Both the position numbers and the translations under genes were made by a program. From NCBI GenBank assembly GCA_026770025.1, contig JAMXDE010000043.1, positions 124,001-188,000 of the forward strand: 64,000 nt of DNA, in the 5' to 3' direction. This document shows positions 11,317-21,948 of the stretch, in pieces. Origin of the DNA: Craspedostauros australis (taxonomy: Eukaryota > Bacillariophyta > Bacillariophyceae > Mastogloiales > Achnanthaceae). The notes beneath the pieces were generated by a model. It made no database searches. It worked only from the letters and a program-made list of their open reading frames with translations, and had not been told where the DNA came from. Each line of letters starts with the position of its first letter. The first letter of the stretch is position 1.

Positions 11317-11403
11317 TGATTGTCACGAGCTGTTGTCGCATGGTCCGTATTCCTTTCCACTGCACGCTGGGGACACTTTGGTCCAGGCTCTCTTGTGAGA
11401 TCT

Positions 11404-12704
11404 TCACATGGTGGGAAGTTGGAGGTTCTTTGCGTACTCCGCTAGTTTGAGGTTCTTGGGCGTGTCCTCGTTGATTGGCTTGCCGTGTTTGCGGAAGTAA
11501 AGCGCAGACTTCACGACGAGCACCTGCATGTGGGTCGGAAGTCGGCAGAAGACACTGTCCATCAGCAGGGACATTGCCGAGGGCCTTTGGTCCACCGTTG
11601 GCGCCTCGTAGCGACGCTTACAGTTGGTTTGCCTGTCCTTCTTCTGCTGTTAGCGCCGGTTGCACTGTGGGGATTGTTCGATCTTGGAGTTGGCGATGGA
11701 GCTGTCGTGCCTCATCAACTCATTGCGGATCCAGTCAAATGACTGATTGACGTTGTGAAGCCAAGAAATCTCACTCAAGAATTGTTTGTCATTGATGTTG
11801 GAAAAGAGCTTTGCAGTGGTCTCCTTTTTGTTCATGACCTTTCCATTGTCCTCCATCATATGGATGGACCTTGAGAAGGCATTGACAAACTTGCTGAACA
11901 GCTTTGATCCATCGTAGATAGGCTTTGCCAGGAGATCTTCCTGCTCAGCCATGATCTCTGCCTTGTTCTTCTTGAATTTGTACATCCAGACCAGTGCCTG
12001 GAAGGTGTCATGACCACTGCCAATGTGCAATGGCATGATGAAATCCATGTCACCTCAGGTCTTGCTGTTGAGGATGGTGTAGAATTGGTTGTTGTTCTGT
12101 GAATTGTAGTTGGTTGGTTGCTTGGGTTCTATATGCATTGCGTATCTCATTGTTGCCATCGATCTGGCAAATGAAATCTTCCAATCGCGCCAGGCTTTGT
12201 TCAGTCCAGAGAAAGTCAGAGTTTTGGGCATGGATACCTTGTCCTAGCACCAACCTGTTGGTGTTGAGGGTGATTGTGCAAGGGTGGCTCCACATCATGG
12301 AGACATCATGGCTATCTTGTTGTTTGCCACTGGGGGCTCCACTTCCGCTGCGTCTTTGATGGCCATCTTGGTTCTTGTGCAAGCTGCTGTGTTTGTAACA
12401 GGGGTCTTGATCTTTGGAGGCACATAGTTGTCTGTTCAATGTATTCATCGACGTCAGTCCAGTTGGTGGTGGAGTCAATTGTATTGGATCTGGTGTATGC
12501 AAAGATGTGTTGGATGTTTCCAATGTTGATTGCAGTGAGGGTTGGTGCAAAGGTCAAGGAAGCCACAATTGCACCATCTGGATGCTGGATAGCTTGGTCA
12601 ATGCGCCCAAGGGTGGATGTGATGAAGGTCATCTCCTAGTAGTCAAGCTGGACTAGCTCCTTGATGATGGGTGCAACAGTTCTGTTGTTGATTGCTCTTG
12701 CCAT
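11404..12704 (-). pseudogene. copia 1 gag region, frameshifted
   Basis: The probable start is ATG at 12704 (MARAINNRTVAP). The frame meets a TAG at 12636-12638, resumes as MTFITSTLGRIDQAIQHPDG, then shifts frame. Pieces at 11650-12048 (PLHIGSGHDTFQALVWMYKF...) and 11404-11595 (ALYFRKHGKPINEDTPKNLK) complete it. I identify it as gag from its position between the 5' LTR and the protease, not from a recognisable domain. It has no coding capacity as it stands. Confidence 0.65.
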
Positions 12705-12743
12705 GGTGAAGGTTTGTTTGTAAGTGGTAAGCTTGGTGGTAAA

Positions 12744-12758
12744 CCACAACTCTTAACC
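12744..12758 (-). other. Candidate primer-binding site of copia element 1
   Basis: On the minus strand GGTTAAGAGTTGTGG directly follows the 5' LTR end (...TTTGACA). The start GGTTA resembles the internal (anticodon-arm) tRNA primer sites of copia elements, such as GGTTATGG. It may be a mutated form of the site in element 2 at 59371. Confidence 0.5.
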
Positions 12759-12920
12759 TGTCAAACTGCACAAGTAACCACTGAAGACATATTGGCCCAT
12801 TGGTGCATGCCCTGGTCGGAGCTTTTGTGTTTTATTGTGAGTCATCCGAGGACGATCTCCAACCAGTATTTTGGATTTATACGATTAGCAAAAAGGTAAG
12901 AAGTACAGTGAAAGCTGTCA
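12759..12920 (-). repeat. 5' LTR of copia element 1 (right copy)
   Basis: 162 bp, plus-strand ends TGTCAAACTG and GAAAGCTGTCA, aligned end to end with 7083-7244. It should hold the promoter of the element on the minus strand. Confidence 0.9.
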
Positions 12921-12925
12921 TCAAT
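12921..12925. repeat. Target-site duplication TCAAT, right copy
   Basis: An exact match to 7078-7082, directly outside the right LTR. Confidence 0.9.
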
Positions 12926-14406
12926 GAACCTGCACGTACTCGAATCACAACACGAGAAACAACAAGGTAAACAACACCGCCGCCATCAGTCTCTTTCCGC
13001 ACCATGCCAACAGCTCAGCAGATGACCTCGGCATCCCATGTCCAAGCGGAGCAAAGCAGGTTACGCAGGACTTTGTACTAACAAACTAAGCTTGGTGTAA
13101 AATAATATTATACTATATTTTGCATACCATAGGATAAGTCACTGTGCTCCATTAAATGATGTTATGTTGTGTAGCATTCGCAAGTGTCGCTGTTGCAGCC
13201 GACGCGCAGGGATGCCACCACCAACGCTGTGCTGTTTGGCACAACACGCACAAGCGAGGAACGTCCAACCGAGCCAAATCACCAACAACGTGAGGAATCA
13301 ACATGACACCAAACCTGCCACAACTTCACCATCAATACAGTTGGATACCATCGCAGTCTGACATCGACCGTCAATGACGTCATCATTTTCGTCTGCGGAG
13401 AAGACAAGCCAGCCATGTTTTTGTGTCGTAAAAGCTAGCTATATTTATCTAACCCTAATGGACAACACGAAAAATCATGTTCTAAAAATATCACGTTTCA
13501 GTATCTCAAATCCGCAGGATACTACACGACTTCGCTGAATGGGGTCGTATGTGCGATGCGGGCAGGACCTAGATCTAGCATACCTACGAGTATTCGGGTG
13601 GATCTACCGAATTGCATTGACTGCTCTGCCAGGCACCGCCATGCCTGCGCAAGTGCCAAGATTCAATTGGCACGTAGTCGGTCAATCGACCTGTCGTTCC
13701 GTATAGTATCATGTCGACAAACCGGACGTAGGTAGCACAATCATCCAATAGACCTCCAATCTATGCGATGCACGGCAGTGGTCTCGGTAGAATCGTGTCA
13801 CACAACGCGCGGAATGATCGAAGGCTCCACCGCGAACCCATCGCTTCCCCTTGACGTTTTGAGTTCTCATTGCGAGCACACTTGTGTACCAGTAACGCCT
13901 CCGAAGCGGAACCGCATGAAGCCAGCCATGGCGAGATGCTCTCCCAGGACCAGTCCAACATGATGCACGAGGGACACGGATAAAGCACGAGTAGAGGCGC
14001 GTCGTGGGTGTGGTACGAGCAACGAGAGAGCAAAATTGGTTAAGGTGATTATGTGTTTGTATCAGAGCATTGGTATTGGTATCTGTACGATGGGGTGGTG
14101 CGTTGCGTTGTAGCGGTAAACTAGTGTACACTATTCGGAGGTGGAACTGCCCTGTTGCACCATCCTTCGCATCTGCATCTGTATTGGACGGCGAGTTGTG
14201 TGTCCTGTTTGATGTCGGTTTGGTTGGGCACCTCATGGCATGACATGACACTTCTCCCCCAGTTGACGACACTCTGCTCTTCTCGCGAAAAGGAAGCGCA
14301 AGGCATTGCGATGCAAGGGCTGGGTCCAGGAAGGAATTGATCTCCCCAGTTTACGCACATATGAAACACCTTGGGTGACGATGATGATGGGCCATGGCCA
14401 TTCGCA
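12926..14406. other. Intergenic region with no recognised gene
   Basis: About 1.5 kb. A palindromic TGACGTCA (CRE-type octamer) lies at 13375-13382, but no gene start is near it. The minus-strand frame at 13709-14272 has no recognisable domain; it may lie in the 3' flank of the gene at 14407-16158. Confidence 0.4.
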
Positions 14407-16158
14407 TCACACAACGTTGCTGTTCCTGCGTTTCGAGGTCTCCAATTTCTGCTTCCCACGCAGGATGGACATCATGCTCTCACAGACGAGCTCGATTGGC
14501 TCCATGATGGAAGAGGACTGCCTTGTTTGGCTCCTCTGGCGTTGCACCTTCTGCATCTGTTTGACAACGTCGTCGATGTCTTCTCGGGTGTAGCGCTGCA
14601 CGTTGACGTAGACGCCAGATTCCACGGTTGCGCTGTCGTGCCGGGTGTCCGGCTTGCTGACCGTGCATCGCATCAGAAGCTCCCTCCTGTGCGAGCTGCT
14701 CAGCTTGAGCTGTCGTTCCACGAACAAACGAGAGGACTGGCTTGTGCGACGCGATCGGGACTTGCTCTTGATGGTCCTTGCGGATGAGCGTGATGTCGAC
14801 GTCGAAGTACGAACAGACGCGGCGCTTGAGCTGCCATCGGCTCTGCTAGACCTCTTGATGTTGCGCTGGGTCTCAAAGTCGTTGATGTTGAACTCCTTTG
14901 CCTTCATCGGATTCCAGTCCAACATCAGAGGCGGGCCGCAGGAACATGCTGGATTGTCGCCCAGCATGATCGGGTACCAGCGAACCTGGACGGATGTGAA
15001 GCGCACGAACTTCCTCTTCTTGGTTCTGTAGGACGATGGCCGGCTTTGCGCATGGGCAATCGATGTGGTGGAGCTAAACGACGACGAGATCGTCGAGAGC
15101 GCCGATGAGCTGGCACGCAGGACCTTGCGGTCACCATCACTTTGACGTTGCTTGTCTGCGACAGCAGCATCTGCCGGAGCAGCAGGAGTGGCGGGGCTTG
15201 CATCCTCGTTGTGCCTTGAAACAGAAGCCGCCGACTGTGGCAATGATGTTGGTGTCGTTGTCGGTGTTGGCGTTGAGGTTGATGTGGGTATCAGCGTTGC
15301 GTTTCGGTCAGAATCATTCGCTTTGGGCTTGGTGTCTGGTGGTAATGTTTCGGTGGCCACATCGGGAACTGGGATACCTCTCGGCACAGAGGGATGGGGC
15401 GACTGTCTTGTGACTTCGGGTTGTTGTTGTGGCCATGAAAGCCCCGCGAGGTCGGACGCAGATAGCCGATCAACTGGGATCTCCACGCTTCCCAGATTGA
15501 CGCGCGAGGATGATGTTGTAGTACTCTTCTGTGGCGGTTCTCTATCTGTCATGTCCTCAGCATGAGGCTGCTGCTGCTGCTGCTGTTGGAGCGCAGGGTC
15601 GATGTCAGTGGATGCTGCTGTTTCACTCCCCACGGCCATTGCGGTCGCTCGTAACGTATTTGAAGTCTCCAGCTCGCTTTGTGAGTGCGATGCTGATGGA
15701 TTGACGTCATCATCATCATCATCATCTGCATTGCTTGCATCTCCATTTGTGCTGAGTTCATCATCCTCTTCGTCCTCCTCGTCCCCGTTGCTGCTGTCAT
15801 CATGAAGGTGCCGCAGCGAGCCGCTCGAATGTGCGGGATTGGCCCTCGAGGCAGACGATGGCGTGGTGACGGCCGTTCCCTCATCAGTCAACATGGTCGA
15901 CTTGGTGATGACGGTGGTGTCCTCCCCTTGCTGTTTGTGCTTTGCCTCGTGATCCAGGACCGAAAGGTCGGGGCTGCCACTGTCTGTTCGTTCACAGGAG
16001 TCCAGCTGCTGTCTGATGTGATCGTAGAGCAAGGCATCCGATTGATTGTTCTTCCGTGTGCGTGACGAGATTGATTTCCACCACCGCCTTGACCGTTTCG
16101 TCTTGCGGCGCATTTCCAGCAGGTTGTTCATCTCTTTGAGATCTTGGTCGAGTGTCAT
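14407..16158 (-). CDS. Diatom protein with 'LGDNPACS' motif (copy 1), unknown function
   Basis: 583 residues from ATG at 16158 (MTLDQDLKEMNNL); the frame also has an ATG at 16338, so the start is uncertain. The first 40 residues are basic (RRKTKRSRRWWKSI). The middle, ~residues 60-370, is low complexity: acidic runs, poly-Gln and Ser/Thr/Pro-rich. At ~380-415 is FVRFTSVQVRWYPIMLGDNP followed by ACSCGPPLMLDW, a short motif I recognise from many unnamed diatom proteins. After it come a Ser/Arg-rich stretch, a basic helix LFVERQLKLSSSHRREL and a helix with YTREDIDDVVKQMQKVQRQR. The same order (motif, Ser/Arg stretch, R-rich helix, 'Y-[TR]-x-[ED]-DI' helix with QRS) occurs in the gene at 36358-37062. 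Function unknown; the disorder and charge suggest a regulatory or scaffold role, which is only a guess. Confidence 0.75.
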   Translation of the reverse strand: MTLDQDLKEMNNLLEMRRKTKRSRRWWKSISSRTRKNNQSDALLYDHIRQQLDSCERTDSGSPDLSVLDHEAKHKQQGEDTTVITKSTMLTDEGTAVTTPSSASRANPAHSSGSLRHLHDDSSNGDEEDEEDDELSTNGDASNADDDDDDDVNPSASHSQSELETSNTLRATAMAVGSETAASTDIDPALQQQQQQQPHAEDMTDREPPQKSTTTSSSRVNLGSVEIPVDRLSASDLAGLSWPQQQPEVTRQSPHPSVPRGIPVPDVATETLPPDTKPKANDSDRNATLIPTSTSTPTPTTTPTSLPQSAASVSRHNEDASPATPAAPADAAVADKQRQSDGDRKVLRASSSALSTISSSFSSTTSIAHAQSRPSSYRTKKRKFVRFTSVQVRWYPIMLGDNPACSCGPPLMLDWNPMKAKEFNINDFETQRNIKRSSRADGSSSAASVRTSTSTSRSSARTIKSKSRSRRTSQSSRLFVERQLKLSSSHRRELLMRCTVSKPDTRHDSATVESGVYVNVQRYTREDIDDVVKQMQKVQRQRSQTRQSSSIMEPIELVCESMMSILRGKQKLETSKRRNSNVV

Positions 16159-19100
16159 GGTTATGCGCAGACTGCGCTGGCCGATGAGGTTGTTGTCGTC
16201 TGTGAGTGTGGTGTTGCTGAGCAGGTTGTGGGTCAGTTTGGCTGCTCCCTGCTTTGTGCTCCCTATTGTTGACAAGCTATGGCTGCTCTCCCTGTGGTGA
16301 TGCAACTGCAATGTGCTACAAATACGAATTACCTGCACGATACTTGCACAAGTCGAAGGATGTTGAGAAGCGGAATAGCAATCAGACTGGAGCAGCTCTG
16401 TTTGGGTTGTCCCTCGGTGTCTTTCGTGTCTCCTTTGGCCGGTTGCTCTCTGTTGGTTTCTGCTGTATTTTGTGGTAGAGGGATGTCGGACAGAAAGTGA
16501 CTGTTATGAGGCGCGGCGACGAGGCGCCTACTTCAACACGTGACGGATCAGTACGGTTGTGGCACTTATTTGTGATTGGGCACGGGGAGTGAGATGCTGC
16601 GACGAGTGTCCGCATGTACCTGTGGGTGTGGTGTCCCTTCCAAGCCCAATCTTGGTTTTGGTTCCCAGGGAATCTCCTTTGGAGACAAAGTGCGCCAGAG
16701 AGAAATGTTTCCTGGTCTTTCTGTCTCGCGCTCGACAATTGGTGCACACCGGGAGCTTTCCAACAGCGAAGACACACCGCCGCCTTCCTTCGTTGAAGGG
16801 AGGTGGTGGTGATCGCAAGGTGATGGCGATGGTGGCGGTGATGGTGTTCGTTCCTCTGATGTCCACGCTTCGCGTTGGCTTCTGCTTGCACTTGTCTCTT
16901 GGATTGCTCCGCCGTTGCCTTTTGTTAGTGTTGGTCGTTGCCGCGAACTGATGCGTGCTTCGTAATCGAATGTGCAGAAGGGGCACAGACATGCTCTCTG
17001 ATCGGAGTGATGCTTCCGAGGGTGTAATGTGGCGTCTCTCCTCATTTCTTCAACGAAAGTCGACGACACCATGTTGCCCTTGTAGTTGGAAACAGCCCGG
17101 ACAACGCGAGCATTGCCTTCGAAGAGCAGTTGCGTCAGTTGCTGCGGCCACGACCACCACTTCGGCCACGGTTGCGCAATTGCGTTTCCCAGTGATGGCG
17201 GCAACTGCGGAGGCAGAGAGATGCGGCACTGCGAGCTTCAACGAAACCGCCTCCAATGACACATTCTCAACCACGCAGACGAATCAAACGATGACTCCGC
17301 CGCCACCCCACATCACAACACCACATGTGTTCGTTTGTCCTCGACTTTCCTTGAGTACTGTTGGAGCAGAGTGAGTGGTCGTGGCCGTTTCGGCCTTTGT
17401 CATGCCATTCCACCGTGCGGAACTGGATGGGATCAGCGTTTGTCATGGTGAACAAGTTCCGTCGTTGTTACCGTTGTGGTCGTTGTCCCACGTCAACCAC
17501 CTCCACTCAAACAATTGCTCTCCCGCGTAGTAGCGTTGACGAATGTCATTGACACTTCCGAAGGGTTCAAGCTCCACAACGCGATCGTTCCGTGTTGTGC
17601 AAACGCGAAGAGCCCTATTTTGGAGAACGACGTTTCTCACACACCAATCATCATCCTCCAACCGTTTCCACTTTTTGCGCAGCTCGCGCAGGTCGTAGTA
17701 TCGACAGTGGGAACTCGCGTGGAGCTGTTTTGCGTCCGCGTTATGTAAGCGGCAGAGTTCGAATAGTCATTGTGTCGCAACACATGTTCCTTCTGTGGCA
17801 GCGAAACTATTAGCGCCAAGCCGAAGGACCAACAATAAACGAACAATATGTTTAACGGACCTACACGGACACTATATCACGAAGAATCCTTCATGTGCCT
17901 ATTTCAAGCAGTCTTCACGGTCAGAAAACGTTCGACAGGAGCCTTAGAAGGAAAAATACGGTGTAAAATGGTTCACGCGTTCAATGTATCTCGATACGAT
18001 TCGCGCAAACGCTTCAACTTGAATATCGTGGAACGACGGCTCTGCCTTTCCAGCGTGGAAGTCCACGTTCTTCACGGGATTCGCAGGTTGTTGTTCCGCG
18101 CCTTCTCCGTGATTTGCCAACTTGCTTCGCAAGACGCGTTGAAACTAACGGCACTGTCGTCACAACGCGTCCCCATTTCCACTGGCTGGATCTTGGTTTG
18201 GTTTTGTTACCGGCCCATACAGGACGACATGCCAGACGCCACCGCTCTCTCCACGCACTCGATTCTGTTGATTGGCACGCAGCAGCAGCGACACCACACA
18301 ACGGCAACAACAACAACAACACCATCACCACACGCATCTCCGATCACAGAAGATCCCTTGGCCAGGACAGAGCTCAGAGAAAGGCAAGACCGACGTGGCC
18401 AGAGACGACCAGCGAAGATGATGATGTGGTGCGAGCTTTTCCTCACTCCTCGTATCTGCACGATACCACACCATGCGCAGGTGAAGAGAGTCCAAGCACA
18501 CGCCCTTCCCCTTCCGCTGTCCTTTCATACCGACACGACAGTGTGACTGTGAGATGTCGCAATCGATGCTGTCTGCCTTCCAGGACAGAGTATCAACGTC
18601 GCTCACCAACCGAGTGTCGAGGCGCATTGGCATCGCGACAAAATGAAATGGATTTCATCTTTCTTTTGGACGTTTTCGCAGCAGTGGACGATTTGCGATT
18701 TGTCTTTCGGCCCATTCGACCCACGCTCGAATATTACCTTTCGATACGGTGGACGAGCTGTGAGGAAGGGGCCAGCCCGGTTGATAGCACCGCACACGAG
18801 AATCGCAAGGTGTGTTCCAGCAAAATGGTGCGACTTCCAGCCTCTCGGGTCGACTAAATGCTGGGGAATGCATCGCATCCTGACGGTGTTCCTTGGCGAG
18901 GAGGCAGCACTAATCGTGCCAACACACGAACGCACAGGCACACATACACGCGTACATGCACATGTGCATACACGCAAACTCATGGACACACGGACATGCT
19001 GAAATGCGGGCACTGCGCGAGGACTCGCCCGCGCGCGATGGATACGAACCACGCACATTCCCACCCAAACTCAGAGCAAGAGATGCCATGTGCACCGCCC

Positions 19101-20631
19101 ATCACCGACTTCAGCTTCTCCGTATCAGCGAGTTCAGCACAGAAGGTTAGGGTATCCGTGCTTGGATAGTTCATCAGAACCATCATGGCGACTGCGCCGG
19201 CGACACCAATAGCGTGGCTGGTGCGACTACATCGGGCGACAGACATGAAAGAAAAAGCGAAAAAGATGACGGCCAAGAAGCGTTTTTGATGAACTGTCGT
19301 GAAAGAACATGTGCTCTCAATGTTCTGAACCCGTGCATCGATGGAGCAACGTGCAGAACGATGCCTTCAATGCGCATGGCGCAACACACGCCAGTGGTGA
19401 AATCAGAAATCAGGACGGTGCACGTGGCTTCAAACACGATCATTGCTTCAATGCTTTCATGCTTCCATTTCCTGCGCAAATCCAACGCATGCATGTCGCA
19501 TCAATCTCGAACCCAGGCGATGACAAAGGCATCGCCCAACGAGACACGATGCCAGACACTCCAAGTTTGAGGAACGTGGAATTTCACTACGGGTATTGAC
19601 CTGCACACCAAACACCCAACCCGCTCACTGGGGAAAAATGAGCTGGTTGGTGAGCTTGTCGAGCCGCTCCAGTGTCCTGTTTCAAGCCATGGAGCTGGGT
19701 GCGACAAGGCACATCGAATCTCGACGATACAACTCCTGGAGTTCCAATCGAAAAGTGTGACTGGCGCTGTTGGCATTCGGCTGGAAATCGTTCGAAGGCA
19801 CATGCAATCACTTATTCTCCTACCATGCGAGTATCACCCAATATCGTGTCTGGAAAGGAGGCAGAAGCAGCTTGACCACACCGAACTGGAAGAAAAGAAC
19901 ATTGGCGTTGACACAGGAGTGCTCGTAGCAAGACTATTGTTCTATTCTTGTTCGGCGGACCAAACAGCCAATCAACTTCTCCACTTGGCAGAACACAAGC
20001 ATGGTGTGGGTCGATCTTGAGGCGAGAACTCCCTTGCTTCGGCGCGGACTGACACCGAGTGCCACGCCGTGTGGTATGGCATGGTATTGTTCCATTCGGC
20101 TGATCGAGCTCATCAAGAATTGGCGCCAGACGTCTTGCCTTCGAAAGTTGTCAGAATACTGGTACCAACTCGTACTCTCCACAATTCGTGTCGACTCTTT
20201 TGCAATTTCATCGCCTCTTGAACACACCAACGAATGTGGCGCCTACAGCATGCACAGAAGGACGAGCACACCGAGAAGAATTCAGAACGGCAAGCAAGAC
20301 CAAGGTGATGCCAGAACTTGATGAATCTTCGTCTCATGTTCGCGCACGTAATCTGCGACATCCACACACGCATCCATCATGCTATTCTGCTCATGCTTCT
20401 GGCCTGTATCAGCCTCGAAGAAGCAGCAGCAGCAGCACGTCCTTCGTGGCGATGACTCCTGATGCATTGGTGTTGACAGCTGGCGGCGGAGACAAGTAAT
20501 GTAAACGACCGTGTTCGAAGCTCGGGGCGCATCAACCATGGTTCAACTCATATCATCATCCCTCCCTCCATCGTCAGGCCAAGCTACGAACCTTCCGCAA
20601 ACTACATAAGCAACGAACTGAGCAGCGACGA
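16159..20631. other. Long intergenic region, no supported gene
   Basis: About 4.5 kb. Many overlapping frames of 60-250 codons occur on both strands (the longest at 18114-18857 plus and 16566-17204 minus), but none shows a domain, a conserved motif or a consistent codon pattern. The part next to 16158 must contain the promoter and leader of the gene on the minus strand. I cannot exclude an exon-intron gene. Confidence 0.4.
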
Positions 20632-21702
20632 ATGCCACCTTATATGACTTGTCCCGCACAGCCCAACATCACCATCATGAACAAGATGTATACCTTGACC
20701 GTGCGAGATATTATCGCCGGTCGAGGCAAGCACACGCAAGCGCACCCGGCCAACATCATCTATCGGTGGATAATCCGCCTCAATCAGAGCATATTCTGCG
20801 ATGCTCCTTCGGACGGCTCGAAAGGCAGGATTGGCAAGTGGACACTTGCAAAGATCCGGCAGGTCTTGAGAGGTTTCTTCTTGAGAAAGTCAATACAATG
20901 CGCGGCTGATGGCACCAAGCAGGTCGCTTGGAGTATTCTTGACGATCAGACATGCTTGAAAAAGGTGCTGCATGCTCTGCGTGAGAAGGAGAAATCACAG
21001 ACATGCTTGGAAAAGGTGCTGCATGCTCTGCGTGAGGAGGAGAAACCACGCAGGAGTCAACCACGAATATCACACGAGACACAACTTGCGCAAGCAAAAT
21101 TGGAATTAGGTACGTTACGAGTTATGAAGACTTACATATCTGCCCGGCATACTGCTATGGTCATATTCGCGACGATGTGTGCTGTTTGATCGCGCTTCCA
21201 TTGACAATTTCATGTGGTGTCGTACAAGCCATCGTGAATAAATACGAGCTTGTGACAGTCGCAGATAATCGCACCTCACGCATTGCTTGAATCCGATTCA
21301 TGTTGCTGACTATTATGCCCATAATCATCGTTCGCAGGGTATGCAGAGGAAGACCTTCAAGAACATACTCTTGTCTACCCTCACCGTCATCAACAACAAC
21401 AACAATACGAACAAAACGACGATCATTTGGCCTTGAGACGACCAAATGTCCACCAAGACACCCATCAGGCGCAAGTCCCCGAACGTCGAGTACAGACCGA
21501 TGAGGCACCAAGGCAGGCCGCACCGGCAGCGCAGCCAGACACAGCACAAGCGGCGGTGATGACGCACCCAACACAAACAAACTTCCCGCTCTTTGGCTTG
21601 CAAGTATCACACCTCGATTTTGATCATGAACATGGAAGCATCAGCGATGAACTGCTGAATGAATGGGGCGATGGTTTGTTTTCAAGCGATTCTTTCGAAT
21701 AG
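20632..21702 (+). CDS. DUF6824 domain protein, two exons
   Basis: Two exons, 20632-21109 and 21338-21702, give 280 residues. DUF6824 is at the N-terminus: TVRDIIAGRGKHTQAHPAN, then IGKWTLAKIRQVLRGFFLR, then a C-terminal helix KKVLHALREKEK. That helix is present twice in tandem (see 20947-21048). Exon 2 encodes a Gln/His-rich tail (RHQQQQQQYEQNDD) and ends with an acidic stretch ISDELLNEWGDGLFSSDSFE. Tails with an acidic patch near the end often occur in transcription-related proteins, but this is inference. An alternative start is the ATG at 20677 (MNKMYTL). The spliced frame is continuous, which supports the intron. The domain is of unknown function and amplified in diatoms; two further copies are fused to CRAL-TRIO in this window. 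Confidence 0.72.
20947..21048 (+). repeat. 51-bp tandem duplication inside the DUF6824 gene
   Basis: Bases 20947-20997 and 20998-21048 are near-identical (period 51, in frame). They duplicate QTCLKKVLHALREKEKS as QTCLEKVLHALREEEKP. The unit is the last helix of the domain, so the protein has two copies of it. Confidence 0.9.
21110..21337 (+). other. Intron of the DUF6824 gene
   Basis: 228 bp with donor G|GTACGT and acceptor TTCGCAG|GG, splitting a Gly codon after its first base. Read through, the frame would stop at 21189 inside the intron; splicing joins ...KLELG to YAEEDLQEH and opens a further 120 codons. Length and sites are typical of diatom introns. Confidence 0.7.
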
Positions 21703-21798
21703 CGGCGTCTTGCGGCATTGTTGATCGCGATCCTCCTCCTCCAACGCATACTCCGCGGCAAGAACTGCAGCAGGAACGAAGAACGAGCCAACCACAGT

Positions 21799-21840
21799 CA
21801 CTGCCACTGCCACTGCCACTGCCACTGCCACTGCCACTGT
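21799..21840. repeat. (CACTGC)7 microsatellite
   Basis: Seven head-to-tail hexamers, the last one ending CACTGT. Confidence 0.95.
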
Positions 21841-21914
21841 GGAGAACAATGACCTCGCAGAGTCGATCAGTCGAGTGGAGCAGTCGAGTAGAGTACATTA
21901 AGATAATCCAGAAA

Positions 21915-21948
21915 TTGTTTGTTTGTTTGTTTGTTTGTTTGTTTGTTT
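21915..21948. repeat. (TTTG)8 microsatellite
   Basis: About eight uninterrupted TTTG units. Confidence 0.95.

Larger units (their letters stand above)
7083..12920 (-). mobile_element. Complete but decayed Ty1/copia LTR retrotransposon (CoDi-like), minus strand
   Basis: A 5838-bp element bounded by two 162-bp LTRs and flanked by an identical 5-bp direct repeat, TCAAT, at 7078-7082 and 12921-12925. Read on the minus strand, it has gag, a protease with a DSG motif, an integrase, reverse transcriptase and RNase H in the copia order (integrase before reverse transcriptase). Frameshifts and stop codons interrupt it in many places, so it should not move on its own. The two LTRs, identical at insertion, now differ at about 23 positions by my own count (near 14%), so the insertion is old. 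The pol stop codon (TGA) is formed by the first three bases of the 3' LTR. Confidence 0.92.

Noticed and set aside
18114-18857. 247-codon plus-strand frame in the 16-20 kb gap
   Set aside because: Histidine/threonine-rich, random-looking sequence; no start context or motif and overlapping frames of equal quality on both strands.
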